A DNA stretch of 33,738 bases from an uncultured Fimbriimonas sp. Lineage in GTDB: Bacteria; Armatimonadota; Fimbriimonadia; Fimbriimonadales; Fimbriimonadaceae. The stretch covers positions 1-33,738 of the forward strand of contig CAMFIS010000017.1 in assembly GCA_945952345.1 (NCBI GenBank), in the 5' to 3' direction. The translations under genes were made by a program, and so were the position numbers. The notes below the pieces were generated by a model. The model ran no database searches. It worked only from the letters and a program-made list of their open reading frames with translations, and was not told where the DNA came from. Below are positions 21,865 to 30,057 of the stretch, in pieces. The stretch's first letter is position 1; each line of letters opens with the position of its first letter.

Positions 21865-22952
21865 CCCTCTTTGTGAACTTGAAACGCGAAGTAGCGTTGC
21901 CCCACGAAGTTCCACGCGGCAACGATGACGGCCGCACACACCGCCGAAACGGCAATGCTTCGGTCAGGATGGCCAGGAATGATGTTGTAAAGGCCCGAAG
22001 AGATCAGGATATTCAGACCCATACCGATGTAGCCAACGATGTAAACCTTGGCCAGTTGCTGCCCCTTGCCTTCGTCACTCTTCACCTTAAACGTAAACGA
22101 GCGGTTGAGCAGGAACGAGTTGAACATCGCGACCGATGCGGCGATGAAAACGGCAATCGGCATGAAGGCAGCGTCGGGACGCGTAGCGAATTTGAAGATG
22201 GTTGGGAAGTGATCGAGCAGCCAGCGACCCGCCGTGTTGCTCAACTTCTCGCCGCCAAACGAAATCTTCCTCACGAGCAAGTACCGAATCGTGAAGTCGA
22301 TGACAAACGAGATGCCGCCAACAAAGCCGAATTTCAGAATCTGCTTGACGATGGCGCGTTCGAAGAACGGAAGATTGCCGGGGTTGGCATCGATGGCGTC
22401 GACGGGAGTCACTAACGAACGATAAAGCAAACTCGTGACCAAAAGTTCCATCATTCGATTGAACTTGGTGCCGATGAATTCGGGCCCCTCCATCTTCTGA
22501 ACCCAGATGGCGTCAATCCCGCTTCGGTTTGCACCGAGGACGTCGGTCATGATCTGGTCGCCAATCATCACCGCCTCCTGTGGTCGGCGTCCGTACTTCT
22601 CCAGGGCCATCTCGTACATGTGGGTGCTCGGCTTAAAACGGCCGCGAAAAGCCTCAATGCCAAGCTGAGTGGCGAGCCGCTGAAGCCGCTCCGGATGGCG
22701 CGTATTGCTGAGGATGCAAAGGTGGAAGCCCATCTCCTTGGCTTTAGCGATCCACGCCAACACCTCGGGCGAGAATTCCTCTTGCTTCCATTTCACCAGC
22801 GTATGGTCCACGTCGAGGAGGATCAGGGATTTGTCCTCCGCCTTCAGGTCGTCCAGGCTGATCTCAGGAAGGGAAGCGACCGCGTGGGCAGGACAGAACC
22901 GCCGGAGCATTCCGGTCTTCTCTCGGTCAAATCGTCCTGGTCGGAACCTCAT
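21861..22952 (-). CDS. YqeG-type HAD phosphatase fused to a GtrA-like membrane domain
   Basis: Residues 1-165 form a YqeG-like HAD phosphatase: nucleophile DVDHT (47-51), SNT (82-84), the KPS lysine (107-109) and GDQIMTD (131-137), all intact. Residues 203-360 form a four-helix GtrA domain (KFGFVGGISFVIDF, SVAMFNSFLLNRSFTF, IGMGLNILISSGLYNI, a final NFVGQRYFAFQV). GtrA proteins are linked to translocation of lipid-linked sugars. YqeG alone is often found beside aroE in Firmicutes. A single 363 aa frame with no break covers both. It could dephosphorylate a sugar or lipid intermediate at the membrane, but that is inference. Confidence 0.85.
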   Translation of the reverse strand: MRFRPGRFDREKTGMLRRFCPAHAVASLPEISLDDLKAEDKSLILLDVDHTLVKWKQEEFSPEVLAWIAKAKEMGFHLCILSNTRHPERLQRLATQLGIEAFRGRFKPSTHMYEMALEKYGRRPQEAVMIGDQIMTDVLGANRSGIDAIWVQKMEGPEFIGTKFNRMMELLVTSLLYRSLVTPVDAIDANPGNLPFFERAIVKQILKFGFVGGISFVIDFTIRYLLVRKISFGGEKLSNTAGRWLLDHFPTIFKFATRPDAAFMPIAVFIAASVAMFNSFLLNRSFTFKVKSDEGKGQQLAKVYIVGYIGMGLNILISSGLYNIIPGHPDRSIAVSAVCAAVIVAAWNFVGQRYFAFQVHKEG

Positions 22953-23953
22953 GGCTTCTTCTTAATCTTGATCTGGTCCCGCTCGTGCACATTTTTCAGG
23001 TGCTCCTCGTAAGTGGCCGAGAATCTGGTGTGCCGATCGGGCATCGTGATGTAGTACACCATATTGTGCTTGATTGGCGACAGGGCTGCCCGAATGCTAT
23101 CCGCAGTTGGTGAGCAAATTGGTCCGGGGGGGAGGCCCTTGTTGAGGTACGTGTTGTACGGCGACTTCACTGACGTGTAGTCGGCATACACCAGCGGCCG
23201 CCAAACCTGCATGCCGTAATTGACCGTGGCGTCGATCTGCAATCGCATGCCGCGCAGCAGGCGGTTCTCGATCACCCCCGCGATCATCTGCCTCTCCTTA
23301 AAGTCACTGGCTTCCTTTTCCAGAAGAGATGCGATGATGATCGTTCGCCGCATATTTTCCTGCGTGAGGTTGAGACCGGCGGTGCGCTTTTGGAAGTTCA
23401 TCAGCTGGCGACGCACGACCCATTCGGCCCCAATGCCGGGTGCGAGATTATAGGTGTCGGGGTAGAGAAAGCCCTCCAGCGATTCGTCGAAGAACGGGAT
23501 TCCTAAGTCCTTGAATTTGCTGGCCTGACCCGTCATCGCGATGTATTCGTCGGCTTTGCACACCTTCTTGGTTTCGAGGATGGGCGCAACTTGGGCGATC
23601 CACTTCTCTTCCGGAATCAACACAAGTTGCTTGATCGGGTTTCGAAGGGAGTCCAGCGCCTCGGCGGAAGACATCCCGGTCCAAACTCGGTAAGCCCCCG
23701 GGGCAACGGCGTGCTTCGAGGACCGTAGCACGGCGAGAATCTTGGTCGCGTACGCGCTTTTGATGTATCCCTTGGCTTGGAATTCGTCCAGCACGGTTGG
23801 CAAGCGCTGCTGGTGGGGCAGGACCTCCGTGACGTCGGTGCCGTGGGTGCCCCCGTCGGTCTCGACCTTGAGCCAACCGCCTCCGCCGACGATGCCGGCC
23901 ATCAGCACCAGCCAGAATCCTTTCTTGAAGGCAGATGATTTGCGTCTAGCCAC
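22949..23953 (-). CDS. mltG: Endolytic murein transglycosylase MltG
   Basis: The 334 aa protein has one N-terminal membrane helix (about 11-28) and a periplasmic YceG domain. The family motif LLEKEASDF (about 210-218) carries the catalytic glutamate. EGFLYPDTY (160-168) and YNTYLNKGLPPGPI (about 265-279) are typical. MltG cuts nascent peptidoglycan strands and acts as a terminase for glycan elongation. The start is GTG 23953, overlapping the ruvX stop by eight bases. The end overlaps the next gene by four bases. Confidence 0.93.
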   Translation of the reverse strand: MARRKSSAFKKGFWLVLMAGIVGGGGWLKVETDGGTHGTDVTEVLPHQQRLPTVLDEFQAKGYIKSAYATKILAVLRSSKHAVAPGAYRVWTGMSSAEALDSLRNPIKQLVLIPEEKWIAQVAPILETKKVCKADEYIAMTGQASKFKDLGIPFFDESLEGFLYPDTYNLAPGIGAEWVVRRQLMNFQKRTAGLNLTQENMRRTIIIASLLEKEASDFKERQMIAGVIENRLLRGMRLQIDATVNYGMQVWRPLVYADYTSVKSPYNTYLNKGLPPGPICSPTADSIRAALSPIKHNMVYYITMPDRHTRFSATYEEHLKNVHERDQIKIKKKP

Positions 23954-24347
23954 GGAAATACCTCTCGAGGATTTGGCAGGCGGCTTCGCTGTCCAGGTGT
24001 TTCTTGCGCGTCGCCGCGGTCCAGTCTTGTTCTTTCAAATTCGATTCCGCCGTCGATGATGTGAGCGACTCGTCGACGTATGCCACGTCTAGGCCAAGCT
24101 TGCCCACTTCGTCGCCCAGCATTCGGCAGATGCGCGACATCTTCGACTCTTGCCCTTCGAGGAGTGGAAGTCCAATCACGACGGCGAGGGCTTCCTCTTT
24201 CTTGGCGAGGTCCGAGAGGTTGACTGCGTCAAGCCGGAGCGTGCCGGTGGCTTCCAATGCCGGGCGCGGCGAGGCGATCGCGTGTTCGGTCTCGCCCACC
24301 GCGATGCCGATGCGCTTGCCTCCGAAGTCGACTCCCAAAACCCTCAT
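23946..24347 (-). CDS. ruvX: Putative pre-16S rRNA nuclease / Holliday junction resolvase-like RuvX
   Basis: I start at ATG 24347, giving 133 aa, the normal YqgF length. MRVLGVDFGGKRIGIAV opens the RNase H-like fold with its first catalytic aspartate. VIGLPLLEG, the YVDESLTSSTAE strand and LDSEAACQILERYF complete the acidic site. YqgF/RuvX matures the 5' end of 16S rRNA. A longer frame upstream to 24563 would overlap the phosphatase gene and its sequence is Arg-rich noise. ruvX next to mltG is a common bacterial pairing. Confidence 0.92.
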   Translation of the reverse strand: MRVLGVDFGGKRIGIAVGETEHAIASPRPALEATGTLRLDAVNLSDLAKKEEALAVVIGLPLLEGQESKMSRICRMLGDEVGKLGLDVAYVDESLTSSTAESNLKEQDWTAATRKKHLDSEAACQILERYFRG

Positions 24348-24352
24348 GCCTC

Positions 24353-25117
24353 TTATGCGTACACCGCGAGAATCGTGTCGTGGATCGCGCCATTGGAAGA
24401 GATCGCCTCGAGCCCGAAGTCGCCGATGTCGAAGGGGTCGCCACCTTTGAAGTCGGTGAACTTCCCGCCCGCTTCTTCGATGATGACGCGGATAGCGCTC
24501 AGGTCCCAGCGACTGACGACCGGGTCGATCATCGCATCGATGCGTCCGGTTGCGACGAGGCAATGGCCGTAGGCGTCGCTCCAGGTTCGAGTCGCCATTG
24601 CCGTTTTCGAAAGCTCCTCAAAGCCTTCCCAACGCCCGTGCTTCACCATGCTGTTGGGTCCGCCGCAGGCGAGGAAGCTGCCTTTGACTTCGTTTCGCTT
24701 GGTCACGCCGACCGGATTTCCGTCGAGGAAGCAGCCCATCCCCTTGGATGCAAATACCATTTCGTCGAGGGCGGGGAAGTAGGCGACGCCGAGCTCGGGC
24801 ACGCCTTGCACTTCGTAGCTTAGCAGCGTGGCATAAAGCGGAACTCCGGCGATGAACGACTTGGTGCCGTCGATGGGATCGATGATCCATCGCGTCAGCC
24901 CTTTGCCGGTGAGTCCTTGCTCTTCGCCGAGAATGGTTTCGCCGGGATAGACGCGGTTGATCTCATCGCGGAGAATCTGCTCCGCGTTTCGGTCCGCGAC
25001 GGTGACGGGGGATTGATCCTCTTTGAGTTCGACCACGACAGACCGATGGAAATGGTCGAGGGTCGATTTGCCGGCTTTGCGGGCAGCTTCGATGGCAAAG
25101 CTAAGGCGCGAACTCAC
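24353..25117 (-). CDS. Inositol monophosphatase family, probably histidinol-phosphatase (HisN type)
   Basis: The 254 aa protein has the metal-binding motifs of the family: GEE (64-66), DPIDGT (80-85) and SRWDLSA (about 203-209). The segment TRTWSDAYGHCLVATGRIDAMIDP is close to HisN-type histidinol phosphatases, which favours a role in histidine synthesis. Inositol or other sugar phosphates remain possible. It starts with GTG 25117, 23 bases after the upstream stop codon, and ends five bases before ruvX. No other his genes are here. Confidence 0.88.
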   Translation of the reverse strand: MSSRLSFAIEAARKAGKSTLDHFHRSVVVELKEDQSPVTVADRNAEQILRDEINRVYPGETILGEEQGLTGKGLTRWIIDPIDGTKSFIAGVPLYATLLSYEVQGVPELGVAYFPALDEMVFASKGMGCFLDGNPVGVTKRNEVKGSFLACGGPNSMVKHGRWEGFEELSKTAMATRTWSDAYGHCLVATGRIDAMIDPVVSRWDLSAIRVIIEEAGGKFTDFKGGDPFDIGDFGLEAISSNGAIHDTILAVYA

Positions 25118-25140
25118 GCTCCCTAGTTTATTCGAATTCG

Positions 25141-26028
25141 TTACAGTTCAAGGTTGATGAGTTTGCTTCGAATTTCGTGGAATTGCTTCTCGAGGTCGTC
25201 TTTGTCCTCAAGGCCGCGGCAGGTCAGGTAGTCGAGCTGCTGCATCTGGGCCAGTTTCAGGAACCCTTCGGGGCCGATGGCGTGGCCATCGACTTGGAGT
25301 GAGAACAGGTTCGGCATGGCCATGATTCGGTCGAGATATGCCGCGCTCACCTTAGTGTTCTCGATCGCGAGTTCTTCGAGGTCCATGGCGTCGAGGAGAG
25401 TCGCGAGTGCCTGGTCGTCGAGACTCGAGTACTCGAATCCGAGTTTCTTGACCGTCGTGCAAGCAGCGAACTTGGCGATCGCTTCGGCCGGGGCATAGGT
25501 TGCTCGGAGTTCGAGTTTGGTGAGCGGCAATTTCGCAAGGGCCTCGAAGCACGAGCCATCGAGATGAAGTCCGTAGGTTTCGAGGGATTCGAGTTGTGGG
25601 CAATCGCCGAGGATTGCGAGCACGTCGTCAGAAAAAGGTTGGTTAGGGACTTGGTCGAAGACGATGCCTGCGTCGATTTGGAGTTCTTCGAGGCTGGGGA
25701 GCCGGGTGATTTGCCTTGCCGCAGCAGGTGAGAATTGGTCGAGCGAAATGTGAAGTCGGTTCAGATTTGGCAGGTCTAGTTGCTCGACAAATTTTGCGCT
25801 GACATCGGTTAGGTAGGTCGAGAGGATTTTCAGGCTGGTCAAGCGGTTGAGACTTGCGATTCCAGCATCCGTGATCTGGGTGTCCATCAGGTGGACAATG
25901 GTGGTTTCGGGGAATTGGTCGGCCAGCAGCTCCAGGCCCTCGTCGTTGAAGAGACCAGTGAAGGTCCACATACCGGTATGGCCGCGCGCTTGAGTCACGG
26001 CTCGGTCGATGAGGATCTGCTGGTCCAT
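25141..26028 (-). CDS. Cytoplasmic leucine-rich-repeat protein
   Basis: The 295 aa protein has no signal peptide. Irregular leucine-rich repeats run through its length, such as VHLMDTQITDAGIASLNRLT, LNRLHISLDQFSPAAARQI, LEELQIDAGIVFD, LESLETYGLHLDGSCFEAL, LEELAIENTKVSAAYLDRI and LFSLQVDGHAIGPEGFLKLA. The pattern LxxLxIxxxxhs with 23-26 residue spacing resembles ribonuclease-inhibitor-like or GALA-type repeats. It is the first gene of the minus-strand operon and probably binds a partner protein. The function is unknown. Confidence 0.75.
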   Translation of the reverse strand: MDQQILIDRAVTQARGHTGMWTFTGLFNDEGLELLADQFPETTIVHLMDTQITDAGIASLNRLTSLKILSTYLTDVSAKFVEQLDLPNLNRLHISLDQFSPAAARQITRLPSLEELQIDAGIVFDQVPNQPFSDDVLAILGDCPQLESLETYGLHLDGSCFEALAKLPLTKLELRATYAPAEAIAKFAACTTVKKLGFEYSSLDDQALATLLDAMDLEELAIENTKVSAAYLDRIMAMPNLFSLQVDGHAIGPEGFLKLAQMQQLDYLTCRGLEDKDDLEKQFHEIRSKLINLEL

Positions 26029-26186
26029 TTGGACAATGCTACCGGCTTTACTCTTGATCCATGGTTCTAATCATACCGAGTCACTGGCAAGCTACCAAGT
26101 CTCGACGAAATAGTCTTGGCACGCTCAAACGACCCCTGCGACCCGACGTGCGTAGCGAGGCACGAGCGAAGGCAAGGAGCTGACAT

Positions 26187-26229
26187 GTCCGCCGTAGCAC
26201 GCAGTGCGAACGAGGAGAGTTTGTGCATG
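26187..26229. repeat. Dispersed palindromic repeat, copy 1
   Basis: The copy runs from GTCCGCCGTAGCACGC through GTGCGAACGAGGAG to GTGCATGG. It shares its frame with the copies at 26410, 26561 and 29620. TCCGCC on the left is partly matched by an inverted GAGGA on the right. Confidence 0.6.
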
Positions 26230-26409
26230 GGATGGAGGAGACTTCCTACACGTGTTACAACTCAACTGTGATCGGTGTACCCCGCACACCGCACTTTGCT
26301 CTGAAGAGTGTTACAATGGGCACATACGGATGGCGAGGTGGCGCGGTATCAGATTCAATTCTCAGCTCTCGGTTGAATGCCTATACTCTCAGCTCGTTCC
26401 TCGCAGGGG

Positions 26410-26466
26410 TCGGCTACAAGTCGCCGAAGCACGAAGCTCATAGGTGGAAACATGCAACGACTGGTT
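26410..26466. repeat. Dispersed palindromic repeat, copy 2
   Basis: This copy reads TCGGCTACAAGTCGCCGAAG, then CACGAAGCTCATAGGTGG, then AAACATGCAACGACTGGTT. It aligns over its whole length with copy 3 and includes the same flanking TCNGCTAC and CGACTNGTT. Confidence 0.65.
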
Positions 26467-26560
26467 AAATTGAGTTTGGGCCACCTACCCTGCCGTCTCA
26501 ACGGCATCCCGGGAGCTTCAAGCGAATCGGGCGCCCATGAAGTGGCTCGCCTCGGAGTGG

Positions 26561-26619
26561 TCAGCTACTTGTCCGTCAAAGCACGAAATGCGTAGGCGGA
26601 AACATGCACGACTAGTTGG
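26561..26619. repeat. Dispersed palindromic repeat, copy 3
   Basis: TCAGCTACTTGTCCGTCAAA, GCACGAAATGCGTAGGCGGA and AACATGCACGACTAGTTGG follow one another. The inner part can fold as TCCG.C...GGCGGA with GCA/TGC inside. It lies 67 bases from the stop codon of the gene at 26686. Confidence 0.65.
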
Positions 26620-26685
26620 TTTTCGGGACGGCCACGAGGTGGCTCGCCGGTTTGCATGCTTAGACTGTTGTAGTATGAGTTCTCG

Positions 26686-27378
26686 TCAGGGCCACATCTT
26701 CTTTTCTTTTAGGTAGTCGACCCAGGGTTCCATTTCAAGTTCAGCTTGGCGTACAGCGCCCTTTCTAGGATCAACCGCAGCAGCTTTGTACCTAAGCTGA
26801 ACTGTCTTCTTTAGAGCCAAGAGATCTTTACGCACGTTGTAAATAGCAAACTGGTAACCTGCTTCCCTTGTTTTCTGATGTACTTCGCTACAAGGTAGCT
26901 TTTGCGCGGAGTCAACGCACAACTTTAGCAACTGAAGGTCGCCTTCAGTCTTGCAGGACATTGAGCTATAAGCATATGCGACTGCAGCAACGATTGACGA
27001 TTGCTCAATTGCGGATCTATCGAATACACGAAACGTTTGATCATATTTAGGCTCTAGTAGAAAACCTAGTGCGACCTTTTCAGCACACGGTTGCATGTCT
27101 TTTATATATCGTAAGCACCAATCGCGTCTTAGCCTGTAGGTTGCATCATCAGGCCGGATACAATGAAACCAATATGGTGCCTTCAGAGCAATCGATATTT
27201 GAATAATATCCGATGCAAATGGTCGCTGTTTCTTCGATACTCGATCATAGATTGAGTTTTCCTTAGCCTTTTGCTGACTAAAAGGTACGTTAAGCTCCTT
27301 CATGCATTGATCAAGGGTCTTACCGAAGGCTAGGCCAACTGCTTTCGATTGTAAATAGATGGCGTACAGAGCAAACAT
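26686..27378 (-). CDS. Hypothetical protein of AT-rich cassette, second gene
   Basis: I start at ATG 27378, which shares one base with the stop codon of the upstream gene (TAATG), giving 230 aa. A 15-residue extension upstream would overlap that gene. The protein is helical, charged and without a signal peptide or membrane helix. An N-terminal segment (GKTLDQCMKELNVPFSQQKA, then SIYDRVSKKQRPF) could be helix-turn-helix-like, but the match is weak. It contains several cysteines. I do not recognise the family. Base composition is clearly more AT-rich than that of the surrounding operons. Confidence 0.65.
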   Translation of the reverse strand: MFALYAIYLQSKAVGLAFGKTLDQCMKELNVPFSQQKAKENSIYDRVSKKQRPFASDIIQISIALKAPYWFHCIRPDDATYRLRRDWCLRYIKDMQPCAEKVALGFLLEPKYDQTFRVFDRSAIEQSSIVAAVAYAYSSMSCKTEGDLQLLKLCVDSAQKLPCSEVHQKTREAGYQFAIYNVRKDLLALKKTVQLRYKAAAVDPRKGAVRQAELEMEPWVDYLKEKKMWP

Positions 27379-29273
27379 TATTCCGCGCCTGAGCCCCCAA
27401 CAACATACCGATAATGATACCACCTCACCCCTTGGAGTAAATTGCCAGATTCTCCACCTTCTCCCGGGGCACCGGAGTCGTCACCAGGCTTTATAGGTTC
27501 ATTTTTCCAGCCAGGGGCACCTTGCCTACCATAATAGCCGTTCGCATCGTACAAATCCAACACTTTAGCTTCAAGATAATTGTCTCTTGCGAGAGTCATT
27601 CTCCACTCGCCGCAGCGAGAGTGAAAATACGAAGCATCCTTGCCCGGAGGTACATTGAAGTCCCCCCAGTTATCAATGGTCCAGTATGCTTCAGCCACCC
27701 CTCTAACGATTTTCGTGTGATATTCGCTTTCTAAGTATGTGGACTCCAGCGCGTAAGTTAAAGAGCACTCCATAAGTGCAACTACAATATGAGCAGTAAT
27801 TGATATATGCGGAAATATTGATACAAATGCCATAGCTCCTGCAATCGCAGCTAAATCGTTTCGAGCTGGCGATGCCTTCATAGACCCATATGCATCACTT
27901 GGAACATAGCCCGGCATGGCATCAGCAAATAGTGAATTCAAATCAGTGGTGACTGGATAAACTCCACTAACGTTCTTGCTAGTGACTGGCTCGGCTCGGT
28001 GCTTAAATGAAATAAGGATATCAACTTCTCCTACAAGACCATCTTGCCACGAAAAATTGGAAGAATAGGAACCTGAATTGGATTCCATATCATAAACTTC
28101 TTTGACTATTGGAGTCTGAGTTTTGTCAGTGTAAACGTAGTATGTCTTCATTCTGTGGGTATTTTGTAGCTGATCTACGCTTTCCCACGACGTTTTTGAT
28201 GCTGAATCACCCGCAAACGTGGATGTTATAGTAGTCGGCTGCATGGTGTTATCTGTGGCACCCGCAAATCCAGAGAACTGCACTAAGTCTATTGACATAT
28301 GCCCGTATGTATTTCCATAATCCATCGTGTAGTAAGAACCGTCAATGCCCCATAGCACGGTTCCAGTCAAGCTCATCGAGCTTGTCGATAATAAAATGTT
28401 TGGCACTGCTTCCGTGTTTGCATAATCCACCGAAATTGTATGTGTAGAACTTGTCGGTACAACACCGTTTGCAACGGCTTGGCCATCATCGAGAGTCAAA
28501 TAATTGACCGAATATGTACTCGTGGTCGATAGATCATGCTTTTTCTGTCCAGCCTGAGTCCATATAGAACGGGGGTCTAGCGTCAAGTCCGAGCCAATAG
28601 ATGACTCAAACGATCCGGTTGACGATTGCCCGGTCTGACCAGCCAAGTTAACGCTGACCGTCCAAACGCCAGCTCCATCGTTGTTGATCGAGACCTTTCT
28701 GAGATGGGTTCCGTGTGAATTTGCATCGGAACTTCCACTTCCAGAAGACGTATCTCCTTGGCCATCGTTTGCCTCACATGAGCTTGGGGGGCTAACTGCA
28801 ACTTGGGCGTACGAATTAACTGAAGTCCAAACTGATTTAGGGTAAGGCTGCGCCGATTGCGGATACTGAATAAAGAACATGTACATACCAGTACGCGAGA
28901 CTGAGGCCGACATACTATTTGGCGACCCGCTCCAGCCATTTGGGATACTTGCAGATTGTCCACTTGGCAGTGCAACGTCGTCGATGTACCAAGTGTCCAA
29001 GTCAAAATTGTGCTTGACTGTTCTTGAATACCATTCTTTTACGTTTGGATCATTTTGTCCGGGAACTTGCCTTTGAGCTGGGAATTGCCATGTGTCGATT
29101 CCGGTGCGTATCTTTGTAATCGTAGGTGCTGTGCTGTTCGAGCCACCGCCTCCACTACTAACCTGACTTTGCGCCTGCCCGAGCACACCAACGAGAACCG
29201 CGATGCACAGTGTCAATCGCGACTTGCTTGATTGGATAAGTACTGAATTGTTTTGCCGTAACCCCACGAACAT
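27378..29273 (-). CDS. Large exported hypothetical protein of AT-rich cassette
   Basis: From ATG 29273 the protein has 631 aa. It has a signal peptide with a basic n-region (SKSRLTLCIAVLVGVLGQAQSQ), then a Gly/Ser-rich linker. A long beta-rich part rich in Ser, Thr, Tyr and Asp follows (for example RTGMYMFFIQYPQ, GVWTVSVNL, YSVNYLTLDDG). A hydrophobic segment near residues 475-520 (LAAIAGAMAFVSIFPHIS, ITAHIVVALMECSLTYALE) may cross or enter a membrane. A soluble C-terminal part has Gly-rich GDDSGAPGEGGESG and ends YHYRYVVGGSGAE. No family is recognised. A weak TTGCAT/TATATT pair (19-base spacer) just upstream would give an almost leaderless mRNA. The frame is open farther upstream to 29345. 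Confidence 0.65.
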   Translation of the reverse strand: MFVGLRQNNSVLIQSSKSRLTLCIAVLVGVLGQAQSQVSSGGGGSNSTAPTITKIRTGIDTWQFPAQRQVPGQNDPNVKEWYSRTVKHNFDLDTWYIDDVALPSGQSASIPNGWSGSPNSMSASVSRTGMYMFFIQYPQSAQPYPKSVWTSVNSYAQVAVSPPSSCEANDGQGDTSSGSGSSDANSHGTHLRKVSINNDGAGVWTVSVNLAGQTGQSSTGSFESSIGSDLTLDPRSIWTQAGQKKHDLSTTSTYSVNYLTLDDGQAVANGVVPTSSTHTISVDYANTEAVPNILLSTSSMSLTGTVLWGIDGSYYTMDYGNTYGHMSIDLVQFSGFAGATDNTMQPTTITSTFAGDSASKTSWESVDQLQNTHRMKTYYVYTDKTQTPIVKEVYDMESNSGSYSSNFSWQDGLVGEVDILISFKHRAEPVTSKNVSGVYPVTTDLNSLFADAMPGYVPSDAYGSMKASPARNDLAAIAGAMAFVSIFPHISITAHIVVALMECSLTYALESTYLESEYHTKIVRGVAEAYWTIDNWGDFNVPPGKDASYFHSRCGEWRMTLARDNYLEAKVLDLYDANGYYGRQGAPGWKNEPIKPGDDSGAPGEGGESGNLLQGVRWYHYRYVVGGSGAE

Positions 29274-29345
29274 GTGACTAATATAACACAGTGTGGAGTT
29301 AAAGATGCAAGATTGGAATGAAACCATGAAAAATGTGCATCCCAA

Positions 29346-30000
29346 AGGGATGACAAGAGTAAATCACCAATGTGATAAACAGATGGTTTACTTAGAACCG
29401 TCCGTTTTTCATAGGTTACCATTCTGTTAATCGCTGCTTAACCTCTCTCTTCCTTCGGTCACTTCTTGGGTGCCTGGATATTCTGGAATCTTCCGCGATT
29501 TCGGTGAGGCCAGAGACTCCCACCATAGGAATCTAAACCATTGTGTGAGTTGTCGGGGCAAGGCAAGCCGTGTCGAAGATCCCGCAGGAGGGAAAAGAGC
29601 GAATCGCCAAGTGCTCTAAGTCCGCCGTAGCGCTTGCGCGCAGGAGGATGCACGAATGAGGAAGCGGATCTGGATGAGGTGAGCATGGAATTGACAACCT
29701 TGGGTTGCGCGATACCTTGCCCCCCTTGCCGACCTCGAATGGACCCTGTTCAGATGGTATTGCTCATCATGCGTCAGAGGTAGACGCAGGTATACTATTC
29801 ATAGTGAAAGTGCGAAAGGCCAGGTTCAAAACAGGAATTCCTGACCAACCAACTGAGTTTTAGGAAGGTTTTTTGCGTGTTGCCGCTTTTGGTTAGGGTG
29901 CCGAACAAAGCGAGCGAATGTTAAATCGCCAAACTTTGCCTCTTCCCTAGTCACGGTCCCATGGCAAAGTTGCCAAAACTTCTCTCTTTCCCTTCTCCCT
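29346..30000. other. Gene-free region with repeat copies
   Basis: No plausible gene is seen in 655 bases. It contains a fourth palindromic repeat copy at 29620-29660 and a TGCGTC/GACGCA hairpin near 29773-29791. A long CT-rich stretch precedes the terminator of the next gene. Confidence 0.55.
29620..29660. repeat. Dispersed palindromic repeat, copy 4
   Basis: GTCCGCCGTAGCGCTTGCGC, GCAGGAGGATGCACGAATGA mirrors copy 1 at its left end (GTCCGCCGTAGC is identical) and copies 2 and 3 at ATGCACGA. It is on the opposite side of the AT-rich cassette from copies 1-3. Confidence 0.55.
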
Positions 30001-30027
30001 AAAAAAGATGGGGACCTTGCGGTCCCC
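30001..30027 (-). terminator. Rho-independent terminator after the glycine-rich gene
   Basis: On the minus strand GGGGACC-GCAA-GGTCCCC (30027-30010) is a seven-pair stem with a GCAA loop, followed by ATCTTTTTT (to 30001). It lies about 30 bases past the stop codon of the gene ending at 30058. Confidence 0.85.
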
Positions 30028-30057
30028 GTTTGGCTTTCTCGAAGAGAGGGTTGAAGC

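Larger units (their letters stand above)
26029..26685. other. Gene-free region with dispersed repeats
   Basis: About 650 bases hold no plausible gene. Three copies of an imperfect palindromic repeat lie here (26187-26229, 26410-26466, 26561-26619). A second phrase, GAGGTGGCTCGCC or GAAGTGGCTCGCC, occurs near 26539 and 26636. Short frames run through it, but their translations are not protein-like. Confidence 0.6.
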
